64,000 nucleotides of DNA from Halichondria panicea. Lineage: Eukaryota > Porifera > Demospongiae > Suberitida > Halichondriidae. This document shows positions 1 to 9,547 of the stretch, one piece after another (positions within the stretch are counted from its first letter, which is position 1; each line of letters begins with the position of its first letter). The stretch spans positions 5,836,071-5,900,070 of the forward strand of contig NC_087380.1 of NCBI RefSeq assembly GCF_963675165.1, written 5' to 3'. A program made the position numbers and the translations under genes. Below the pieces are notes generated by a model. The model was not told the DNA's origin, searched no databases, and worked only from the letters and a program-made list of their open reading frames with translations.

Positions 1-684
1 CTGCACTGCAGGCAGCTATAGTCAAGCTTTTATCATAGCTTTTCATTAGGAATAGTACGCAACTCCCCTTAAAACCGTAGTGGGCGTTTCTTCCAACCTA
101 CGTCGCCAACCACATGCTGTTGTGTGAAATCAAATTTGCAATGAATAACATAGTGATGATTATTCATTTACAACTGCCAGTAGGAAAGGCAATGAATAAC
201 ATAGTTACTCATTGCCTTTCCTGCTAGTTGCGGTTACAACAGCTAGTATCTGTGACGTAGGTCTGGAGGAATGCCTTTTGTGTACAGTCTATTGGAGTTG
301 CGTACGTACTCTTCCTAATGACTCTTGCTTTTACAAGACAGTACTGTAATAGATAGTGAGAGATGTCTACAGCTATTCAGCTAGCTAGTACCAAGTCTGA
401 GAGTGACTTCCACAGCCAATGAGTGAGACACAAAGATAATTATTTTCCAAGGTCAGGGGGGTGCTTGAGCACCCTCTGCTATACCTGCTAGATCCACCCC
501 TGCATATAACTCGAGAATGAAGCAGTACTTTTTGCAAATCCACAAATCCAATTAAACGTGACTATAGAAACCTATATAGAAGTGCACTGCTGTAGCAGCT
601 AGTCTCCATACGCAGACACACTACTGTATATACATGTACATCCCTGCGATGTGCACACCGAGGCATAAATATAATGCATGTACG
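1..684. other. Non-coding / dispersed-repeat stretch
   Basis: No convincing coding region. A 70-bp stretch near 135-225 holds a direct or inverted duplication of an 'aatgaataacatagt' word. The part from about 510 to 680 (a run starting 'actcgagaatgaag' and ending 'gcacaccgaggcat') recurs at 48.9-49.08, 53.46-53.69 and 61.34-61.65 kb, so it is a dispersed repeat. Further 3' exons of the minus-strand gene at 685 could lie here or beyond the window edge, but I cannot identify any. Confidence 0.5.
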
Positions 685-3600
685 TTATTCATGCACTCGT
701 TTTTTTACCTTTATGAACATCTTAAATGAAAGTTGATCGATAGAAGGAAGAGAAGCAAACTCGTAGAATGCAGCCAATTCTTGACTTTCAAGATTCTTGA
801 ACACCAGACCTTTAGAAGGGTCCATCGAAACTGAGTACACATCTTCTATAGTTGTCAGCTTGGGTAGACGGGCCAGTAACTGTGGAAGAGCTTTTCCCAG
901 TACAGACTTAATGGACTCAAGTGCATTCAGTGCATCCAAATCAGTATCCTGTAATTTAAAAATGCATAGTTACTGCATTAATTGCGTTAAGAGCTTCAGT
1001 CTGCCCTAAGACTCCAAATGTTGTAAGACAGGAAGTGCTACAAGTTGCCTCATGAATATATTAATGAGAACAGTTTTTCTTTGTTTCTGGAGCAATCTAA
1101 GTTGAAATAAGAAGACAGTTTAACATACGATAAACACTTTAAAATATGAATTTGGGTCAAACTGGCATTAAGTTGTGTGAAACGATTGCAGAAAGTTCGA
1201 GTTTTTGAGCAAGCTGTTCACCATCAACGTAGCAAGCTAAAAATTGGTTGATCAATCTAAATTACAACATATTCAAGGTAAATGCCATACAAATGAATGG
1301 TGTGTTTGCAAAGCAGTTACACAAACTTTGAAATAAATACACAACTTGGTAATAGCATAGAACACATCATGAATGACTTCAAGCCTTCTACATGTACGTA
1401 GCTTGCTGCTAAGCATGCACATGCATCAGATGCACTAGTTGATACCGTTAGGCAGTCTCTGGTTCCATTCACATCTGGAGATATGCAGCCATGAGTTCCA
1501 CCAACCACAGACATTATTCAGAATGAGCTAACTTTGAGTTTTTGCGCAAGCTGTTCACACTATCTCAATCCAGTCCAAACTTGCTGAGTCAATACATTCC
1601 ATATTGAACTAATTTATCTCCTAGTAACCGATTCTAGTTCAGTAAATGGTCTGTGTTATGAGCTTTGGAAATTCAGAAAAATCACCCTTCACTACATCTG
1701 ACAGAGTTGTAGGGTGTCATCATTATGAATCTCATTATATAATTACGATAAAACAATGTTTTTTTGTGATGTCATCCTTATGAAACCATTAAAATACTTG
1801 TGGTATGTATTTCCTGTCTTGTCTTGCAAATACTGAAAACCTGGGGGTCTTAGGGCAGACTGCTTAGCAAAAATTAGCAAACCTTAGAGTTATCACTCTC
1901 CTGGAAGATACCAAAGTTGCATATTAAATCTGAGGTGAAACTTCCTTGGAAATTCTGCAAGAAGGCGCCATAATAATTATTATTGTGTACCAGTAACTTA
2001 GTTACCTCCAGTGAATTCCGAAGACTGGGAAGCAGTACCTCAGAACCCACCTCCTCACAACGGGGATCTAAAAACATGCAAAATTTGGGGATAGGGTCAG
2101 AGTCCAACATAATTGAATGGACAGTGCTCCCAAACTGAGGGGCCTCTTCCATTGCCATGGTAACCACAGGGAGGGTGATCATTGGAGCACCTAGTGTGAT
2201 GCAGGCAACATTCTCTTGCAAGGATTCCACACTGAGGAGTGGCTCTCTCCACATCCTAGCAGCCACTGCTTTGGCCAGTAGACCCCCAAATGAGAATCCT
2301 ATAACGGAATTGAATGAGGGGCTGATTATACATGCAATGGCTGAATACCCCACCCCGCAAAAGTGGTATTGTGAAAAACAATAAAGCACATACAAGGTAC
2401 ACATGAATACAAATGCTATAATACCTGTGAATACAATTCGATATCCATCGTGCAGTTGACGGACAAAGAATCGCAGTGGAATCCTATCACTTTGTATCTG
2501 AATTCCTGATGTGTATAAAAGCTCAATGTCAAATCAGTAATAGGTCATTAGAACTCAGATACCTTGCTCAAAAGATTTGAATTTTTTCCTCCAGTCTGAG
2601 AGGAATGGTTCACTCCGGAAAGCAACATAGAACACCTTCCCCTGCCTAGCAATGAGGTAGCGATCGACTTCTTCTCTGTCTTGTGATCGAGAGAGAGACG
2701 CTTCTTCGAGGGAGTGCTCAGGAAACTTCTTATTGAAGAAATCTTTGTAGTCGGCAACAGTACAAGTGCTAGTGGCTAGACTACATAGGCAAGCATGGTA
2801 GACAGCGTCTTTACTGAAAAGTGGTGGAATCTCTTCCGTAGTGGAAAGTTCTTGCTCTTCTAAAGCCCTGGTTGATGCATTTTCCATTACGGCGATTTCT
2901 TTCAAACCCCATTCGTAAATGCTGTTGTCTACAAGTAGATCACCACTATATAATTTAGCAAAAACTTTCCTAATGCTGTCGGTTCCGATTCTTGACTTCA
3001 TTGTGTCTCTTAGAAAGCCAAGCATAGCTCTCTTTATATACCGTACGTTTAGTTGCTCATCCTCTTCAGAATCTATTGGTAGTTTCTTGATTAATTCTAA
3101 CTGTTTTCGCAGTTCCTGTGAAGAAACTTCAAGGAGGTGAGAATTGCCTGCAAAGGATGAAACCAACCCATATAGATTACTTTGTGCAATAGGGGAGTGG
3201 TGATATACCTTCCTCTGCCAGCAATACATCTTTGGCACTTGATTCATCTAAAGAAGAACAATTAAACTACATAATAATAATTAGTTTACTGATTTACAAT
3301 CTTACGTTTTATAACGTGATCTTTTGCTATGGCAATAGCATGTGCTCTGTTGTTTCCACCAGCAGAATGCTCTACTGCTTTAATTATCTTCAGCCATGTT
3401 GGCTTTCCGTGCTTCTTGGTGTCATAGCCCATGCGCACATACTCCGCTACTGTGTCAGCTAAACAATCCTGAACATCTCCCTTGTGCGTGCTCTCGAACT
3501 CATCCAACTTGTTACGCCTTATCCTGAGAGCTGTTCCAATAGCCTTCCATTTTGCGGCAACAGGAGAGAGAGCCTCAATTACGTCAAACATGTCATCCTC

Positions 3601-3853
3601 TCCTGTGTTTGTGTTAGAAGTTGATAACACATCAGGTATTAATTGTGATTCACTTACCAAGTGTTTTTTTATCCACTTGAGGTAGTAATGCTGAAAGATC
3701 TGTAGCTTCTGTAGCTGCCAAACATAAAAGTAGACAAAATTATTATTATTTTTTTTTTATAAACTTGAATTTTAATATAATTTTAGACTCAAAGAATAGA
3801 TCTAGATCTAGGAACTTTTTGCTACAGAGTAAAGTTAAGTTACCTTCGGTCAT
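685..3853 (-). CDS. Death-domain / class-3 lipase-like fusion protein, copy 1
   Basis: Nine exons join in phase: 3844-3853, 3658-3714, 3306-3602, 3209-3247, 2563-3147, 2425-2505, 2006-2298, 1883-1954 and 685-948, giving about 565 residues. Residues about 25-115 form a death domain (SPVAAKWKAIGTALRIR, then a Gly-Gly-Asn-Asn motif before a final helix). After a helical linker, a class-3 lipase fold starts at VFYVAFRSEP (the family has VAFRGT). It continues to the nucleophile elbow GFSFGG at about 357-362 (family GHSLGG) and the acid motif DSDPIPKF. No catalytic His is seen in the last exon; it is either in an unseen 3' exon or absent. The last exon reads nine residues past a possible donor to a stop. 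The intron between exons 8 and 9 carries a TIR element at 997-1862. Copy 2 at 49-51.4 kb has the same exon structure. Domain order suggests a signalling or cell-death role; this is inference. Confidence 0.82.
997..1862. mobile_element. 866-bp TIR element, 3-bp target duplication CTT
   Basis: The ends are inverted copies starting CAGTCTGCCCTAAGAC. They are flanked by CTT at 994-996 and 1863-1865. The paralogous intron of copy 2 (around 49360-49400) carries the uninterrupted site with a single CTT, so the element boundaries and target duplication are read directly. It also contains a partial internal direct repeat (around 1195 and 1530). No transposase is seen, so it is non-autonomous. A 3-bp duplication would fit a PIF/Harbinger-type element, but that is inference. 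Confidence 0.85.
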
Positions 3854-3929
3854 GGTTAATTAGGTAAGGCCAAGATGATGATGATCATGTACATGTATTT
3901 AGCTTTAAAAAAAACGCAAAAAAAACATA

Positions 3930-4156
3930 ACACTTGTGTAGAAGTGGGCGTGTTCAGATCAAAGGAAGCAAACTTGTCAAAGAGGTGTGTGTGCTGGGCG
4001 GGGCTGTGCAGCAAATGTGAAGTCTCCTCCACTGCACTGCACTTGCGAAGAGTAAAGCAGCCAAGAAGAGGAAGAAAGGTAAGGGACCTGGCTGGATACA
4101 ACATTTATTATTTTGTAATACACTTCACATACAGTTTCCCCTATGAGAAGATGTAG
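3930..4156 (+). pseudogene. Decayed PPWD1 promoter, exon 1 and exon 2 relic
   Basis: This stretch parallels 51475-51925. It has the same 'agaagtgggcgtg' and GGGCGGGGC promoter words, then 'gtctcctccac', then the 3' end of PPWD1 exon 1 encoding AAKKRKK with its donor (about 4058-4079). Next comes an acceptor plus the first 20 or so bases of exon 2 (4134-4156), where the frame runs into TAG. The start codon and most of exon 1 are gone. It sits head to head with death-lipase copy 1 exactly as the intact PPWD1 sits next to copy 2. Confidence 0.85.
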
Positions 4157-4431
4157 ATCTACTGTCACGTTAAATTTGACAGTGCATGCATGGAGCTTGT
4201 ATACTGTCGGTTGTTTACTATTACTCAAAACTCTATACGATATGAGCATTATAATCATTCTTTTTGCTTGTAGTGTAATTTGCGATGTGATGTACATAAT
4301 TATACATTTTTCATACACATTAATTAATCAAGTTACTTTTTGCTGTAGTTTTACTAAAACAAGTGTATAATTATAAGTTCTAGCTAGCACGTCCTCCGCT
4401 TTTTACAATCTTCACTCTATATACAATCTGC
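4157..4431. other. Intergenic, no feature seen
   Basis: AT-rich sequence between the PPWD1 relic and the 3' end of the small minus-strand gene. No splice-consistent exon or repeat boundary could be recognised. Confidence 0.4.
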
Positions 4432-5094
4432 TTAGCTGTGGTTTTTCAAAGCCAGGACAAATCTCTCCTGTTCTGGCCTATTCTTATGAATGACCCAGCG
4501 ATTGACCTTCCTATTGATAGAGCCTGAGTAGGTGCGGCCCTTGTCATCAGCGAAAGTTGTAACGATTGTTTCGATATTCCACCCATCAGTGTTTACTGCA
4601 ATCACTGTTATGTTGGTAGGATCGAAAATGGTGAAACAATCTGTAAGAGCGAAGCTGTAAAGTTTTGCTTGACTTTTTTTCGGAATATTGGTGAGGCTAA
4701 ACTTTTGTTTTTCTCCGCCTACAAAGGAGATTTCAACATCATGTGATCCTGCCGTCTGAGCATTATCAACACTTGACGTCTGAACAAAGATGTCGAATTC
4801 AGTCAAACAATTGCTTCATCCCCCTGCATGTGTAGAGAAATGGTATACATTACAGTATGGAGATGTACCTGTTAGAAAACATGTATAGTGGAGCTATGAG
4901 TATATGCATGCTGACTGCTGCATAGCAACGGGATATAAACAATAAAAAATCTGTTTTAGAATACTACCTGTTTGCTGCTGTTTGGCTGTCTGTAGCAGTG
5001 ACTCAATGAAGGAGTTTATTTCAGTTTCTTTATCATTATATTTTGCTCTTACCATGGACACAGCCAGAGTGAGGATGAGAAGGGTCAGCTTCAT
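4432..5094 (-). CDS. Small secreted protein with a beta-sandwich (PLAT-like?) domain
   Basis: The first exon (5094 down to about 4967) starts with ATG and encodes a clear signal peptide (MKLTLLILTLAVSMVRA), then a charged helical stretch ending QQQTG at a GT donor. The second block (about 4806-4432) encodes about 124 residues, FDIFVQTSSVDNAQTAGSHDVEISFVG onward, with alternating hydrophobic strands and ending KNHS-stop. The strand pattern resembles the PLAT domain of animal lipases (VTL...G.H.V.ISL.G), but I am not certain. The splice phase between the two blocks is not resolved: donor phase 1 does not match the nearest acceptors, and a TGA lies three codons upstream of the second block. There may be another small exon, or a sequence or frame defect. 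Extracellular if real. Confidence 0.55.
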
Positions 5095-5582
5095 TCTTTA
5101 TGCGGTTGGTTATAGATTTCGATTAGCCTTTAACTGTGCACAATCTGCTCATACGTATATACAGTGTATACGTCTACTGTATAGGACACGTACCATACAA
5201 ATTTAATTTAACATGCCATGGTCACTAAGCAGGCTCTTGGAAAGCATTTACCACATAGCTACTTGTTTTGGTTATTTCTGTCTCATGAAATCCGTCACTC
5301 TCAGCCAATCTCATCTCAGTTTGAAGGAATGCACGGGCAACTTACTAGCTGGAATAGAGAAAAGGACTAGATTTGCGGTGCATTTAGTATTCAATATTCA
5401 AACTAGTGGCTGCAACCTTGCTCATTATATGTACATGTAGCTGAAATCTGAGCGAGAAAATTAACTTTTTCCCTCTGAGATTTTAAAAGCATTAATGTAC
5501 CACGTTCCTTGTCTCTTGGTATTCTATATTTAGTGAGTGTTATACATGTACATGCCAGTACTTACCCCCCTCCCACCCGCAT
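5095..5582. other. Intergenic, no feature seen
   Basis: Upstream region of the small secreted-protein gene. Ordinary AT-rich sequence in which no exon or element boundary was recognised. Confidence 0.4.
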
Positions 5583-5584
5583 AG

Positions 5585-5627
<43 letters not shown>

Positions 5628-5628
5628 G
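5583..5628. repeat. (AC)n microsatellite
   Basis: About 45 bp of AC dinucleotide with one interruption. It ends exactly at the AG in front of the BRG1-like exon relic, so it takes the place of a polypyrimidine/acceptor region. Confidence 0.95.
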
Positions 5629-5844
5629 ATGGAACTGAACGAAGAGGAGACCATTCTTATTCCTGCACAAAGTGATGCGTCCGTTTCTCCTGAGATATGA
5701 CTCAAGAAGGAGGTGGAGTCTCAGCTGCCTGACAAAGTGGAGTACGTCATTAAGTGTGACATGTCGGCTCTACAGAGACAAATGTACGGACACATGCTGA
5801 AGAAGGGTATATTGCTCACTGATGGGTCAGAGAGGGACAGGAAG
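5629..5844 (+). pseudogene. SMARCA4/BRG1 (SNF2 ATPase) exon relic, two frame breaks
   Basis: The translated pieces match the helicase part of BRG1-type SWI/SNF ATPases. EEETILI comes first, then in a second frame LHKVMRPFLLR, then back in the first frame [20 protein letters not shown], followed by [28 protein letters not shown] and a GT donor. About five bases are missing between the first two blocks, and two extra bases create a TGA before LKKEVE. An AG acceptor and a GT donor still bracket the piece, so it was a genuine exon. No other BRG1 exon is visible nearby. This is an isolated, decayed exon left by a duplication or transposition. Confidence 0.88.
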
Positions 5845-6830
5845 GTATGTATGTAAATGGGGGGATTTCTTAACTGTTCAACATGAAATGTGACTGCCAT
5901 AACACAGATAATTATGTTTCCTAATTGATGTTAATTGGAAACTTTTCATCTCTTAGCCTATCAATTACTAAGCTCTATCAGTTGCCATAGGGTAACATTC
6001 CATCAAAATTACTTTATTTCATATGATACTAATTGTAACCCTGTCAACTCGCTTCAGATGTTCAATATTAGAAAGTGAACAATTTGTGTCAGTAAGTAGT
6101 CTTATGAATCAGCCGCCCTTCCTAGTGAAGAGACCGTCTGAGCACTTTAGTCTGAAGTCATTACAATGAAATGTTAATTGTGATTACGTACTGTCATAAA
6201 CTATTGTGCAACGCATGCAAAGCTCAACCGCTTATGCGAACGCTTGATTAGCAGTTATGAATTTTGTTTGGCTTGTTCCAAGAATGTTGCTAACGGAACA
6301 AGAAAAGTGTTGCACAGGCCCAGTGCATCAACTCGACTTATACTATAAACAGGAGGTCCTTGACTGACTGATAACTAACAATAGCCATAGCCAAGTTAGG
6401 GTAGCTATAAATGCGTCCCACTGCATAGAACGCATACGCTTCTTCTCATTTCAATCCTTGATCTGATTAGTCATGTTTTCATTGATCTCATTTATGGGAT
6501 ACCGGTGTTTGGTTGTACATACCGTATATAGCGGGTAATTTTTTTGGGGGGGGGGAAATATTCATTGTTTATTCAGTTCGTGGATCTTATTTCCGTGATT
6601 GTTGCTTGCAAACAAATATGGGTGGGGCATTGCAGAGTCTGAGAATGGGTGGGTGTGATTGCATGCTTACATTTGGCCACAAGTATGCAATATTGGAATA
6701 TTGGGTCCATGTGGCACGACCAAGAATCACATTCACAATGTCGCAAACAAGAGATTGCTCTTAATCTCTGCTCAAACTCTGGATAATTTAAGCCACAGAG
6801 ACTCTCAATCAATATCAAGTATCAAGTATA

Positions 6831-7055
6831 CCGTATAGCGCGAAATGTTCGAGGGGCTTAATTTTCGCAGATTTCGTGGGTTAGCAATCCTACACGAAAA
6901 TTAAGTCCACGAAAATTGTTAGAATTATCTGCTATAACGTGCAAAGATTTAAAGGCGTGGCTTCCGGTAAGCAGTCATTCCGTGAACATTGTGAAACAAA
7001 ATGCTTTTAGAGGCCATTTCACGAAATATAAGTGCCTCGAAAATTTCGTGTACGG
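6831..7055. mobile_element. MITE, family CCGTATAGCG, TA target site
   Basis: Starts CCGTATAGCGCGAAA and ends with the inverted form ...TTTCGTGTACGG. TA dinucleotides lie directly outside both ends. Related copies lie at 31498-31702 and 52438-52572, with degenerate ones near 23.2 and 24.1 kb. No coding capacity. Confidence 0.75.
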
Positions 7056-8600
7056 TATATATAGTATCAAGTAAACTTTTTCGACAATAACTTCTACAAT
7101 CTAGCCTTCCTAAAATTATTTTGCTGATAACAGGAAGTGAAAATCAACCACAACTAATTAAAAGGGTGTGGCCTCCACCCAAAATTTTTTTAGGAGCAAG
7201 TTGCCCCCCCCCTTTCTATAAATCCTAGCTAGACAGCTAGCTTTGAATTTATATCTAGAGTTAGAGATTGATCATGATATACGTATGTGTATATAGCTAG
7301 ATTTATGCACCTCCATGCACCGCGCCGAGGCATCATGCATACAGCACCCACGGTGCTTTCATTAATTAAATACCCACAGTTGTAAATGTTGTAGTGCTTC
7401 ATAACCAGACTCTACGTCTTACTATATAGTATATGTAGATGGATGCATGTTAAGTTTTGGTAAGTGATATTGCTCAAAAAACTCTCCTTTCTCTCACAAA
7501 CTAACTTCAAGATTAGCTGGATGGAAAGAGTTAAGAAAGGAATGGTATAGCTATATATATAATGCATCTATAATTTAATACGCATGTGTTTTTAGTATGT
7601 CACATGTAATAGCTAAAGAATACATTGTGTGTGCACTGTTTTCTTGGGTTTCAGCATTTTACTATGTGCCCCAAATATCCAAGAGAGCTGCAAAAGCATG
7701 CACAGTATCCCTTTCCACAGTATTATCCCTTTCCAGAGTATCCCTTTCCAGATCATTCGCAACCGTGGGGAAAAGGGTCATCACTTTAGTTTGAATTTGT
7801 GGTCAGCCGGCCCAACGTATAGCCCAACCCACCAACTTAGCTTGATTTAATCGCCGCCCCCCAACGAACACTTGAGATGTGGCGTGGATCAATGGTTGTG
7901 CACACACACACACACACTAACCAGTTGATTATGCCCTGCTGCTGCCTTGATTGAAGTATGTGTCGCCTTTAAAAGCTGTAGCTGGCCTAAACCTTCAATT
8001 TGACAGGTAAAGGGACACAGTATAGGACACACAAAAGATGAGTTGTGTCTGGAGAAAGTATAACTTAGCATCTTTAAATTAAAGGTGGTGTAGATCTAGA
8101 TGGGAGCAGTAGCTAGTCACAGAACAGGAGAATAAGCAGTTAATATCACCAGAAAAAAAAGAGTACAAAATCAATAGTGCTGCCAGAGCCAATCCTCGGT
8201 TGTAAGTGTCAGCTAATTCAACAGCTCAGCAATTAAACTTCAAAGGATAAAAGCATTCATGACACTCTCCACTCTATACCACACAATCCAATATCCATTG
8301 ATCAATATTGACAAGTTGATAGCATGCTCCTTTGTTGTTGTATTATTTACAATAGTAAAGTCACATGTAATAAAATATATTGTGTGTGCACTGTTTTCTT
8401 GGGTTTCAGCATTTTACTATGTGCCCCAAATCTCCAAGAGAGCTGCAAAGCACAGTATACATGTAATAGAATATACTGTGTGTGCACTGTTTTCTTAGGT
8501 TTCTCGTTTTCCAGTTGAAACGGTTTTCAGATATATCAATTGTCCAAAACAAACAGAACAGAGGCAGCAACAACATACCATCAACAGCTACCTATAGCTA

Positions 8601-8799
8601 CAGTGGAACCCATCTATAACAGACACCTTTGGGGAACCGTGAATGTTTTGGCCTTTATACATGCGGAGGTGGCTTTTGTTGAGGGGTTGTTTTGTACACA
8701 AACTGTTCATTTGGGACCTGCATGGATGCCTGGCCGTTTTATAGCAATTGGACTTTATTCGGAGGTGCACGTGGTTGTTAATTAACAGAGGTTCCACTG
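8601..8799. mobile_element. MITE, family CAGTGGAACC, TA target duplication
   Basis: Ends are CAGTGGAACC and GGTTCCACTG, flanked by TA on both sides (8599-8600 and 8800-8801). It interrupts the 5' flank of EF-hand copy 1. The same flank in copy 2 (around 15520-15540) reads straight through with one TA, giving an exact empty site. The TA target and CAGTG ends fit pogo/Tigger-type Tc1-mariner derivatives. A second family member lies at 44970-45433. Confidence 0.88.
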
Positions 8800-8871
8800 T
8801 ATATAACTTCACAACTGAGCATATTAAACTGAGAAAGCTTGACTACCTACTATATACGTCACAAGAGAAAG

Positions 8872-9172
8872 ATGTCTTACACAGCTAGAGCAACAGAAGC
8901 ATAATTATATACCATCTTAGGAAGATGACTCAGAGGACCAGAGCTGCAAGAGTTATAGACTGGATATCAACAAAAATGGTTTCATTTCACGTGAAGACTA
9001 CGAAATCATGAGCAAAAGATTGACAGAATACAGCAATGTAACTGAAGAGCAAGCTAAAAAGAATCCATGCATGATTTTATTCTAGTCGTAGCTGACAACA
9101 TAAAACTCACTGGTGATACAAAGTTTCCGAATTTGCTATTAGTCAAGCTATTCTTAAAGAGACAGATGATAA
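8872..9172 (+). pseudogene. EF-hand calcium-binding protein relic, copy 1
   Basis: Aligns to the first half of the EF-hand gene at 15594, starting at the same ATG, but with several small insertions and frame changes (for example extra bases after the first codons, before the DINKNGFISREDYE loop and after the QAK stretch). The second half, with the last EF hands, is missing. The 5' flanking sequence is also shared, apart from the MITE at 8601-8799. Non-functional. Confidence 0.85.
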
Positions 9173-9547
9173 GTGATATCACCCACTCACCCCATGCAGG
9201 CATGCAGGCATGTACTGTATTTACAACACATGCAGTAGTACAATCCTTAGATAAAGTTATAAGGCAACCAGTTATAATCTTGAAAGGAGTTGTGTGAGAA
9301 GGAGTGTCCTATAATGAGCAATACCAAAAGTTAACAGGTATCCATTATGCTGGCATAATAGGCTAGAAGTACAAGCCAATACGAATTATAGTATAAATAT
9401 TTGTAGGCCTGATGGTCGTGCATGTGATGGAAGTGCTGATGGTATTACCTCCTTGGAATTTTGCATGCATGAAATGCTAACTGCAGTGGAATGTAATAGA
9501 TCTATAGTACTTACAGTCAGCACCTGTGTTTACCAGGCTGCATAATT
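9173..9547. other. Intergenic, no feature seen
   Basis: Upstream of the MFS transporter. No exon or bounded repeat was recognised. Confidence 0.4.

Larger units (their letters stand above)
5845..8871. other. Repeat-rich intergenic region
   Basis: No gene. Contents: TA-flanked MITEs (one at 6831-7055 and a one-ended relative near 6521), a segment at about 7602-7710 that recurs at 8363-8460 and 15303-15415 ('cattttactatgtgcccc' word), and a block at about 7775-8350 that recurs at 37.66-38.18 kb. All are non-coding repeats by comparison between copies. Confidence 0.7.

Noticed and set aside
7597-8518. Short plus-strand frames (for example MCTVFLGFSILLCAPN)
   Set aside because: They lie in a repeat that occurs several times with frame-changing differences.
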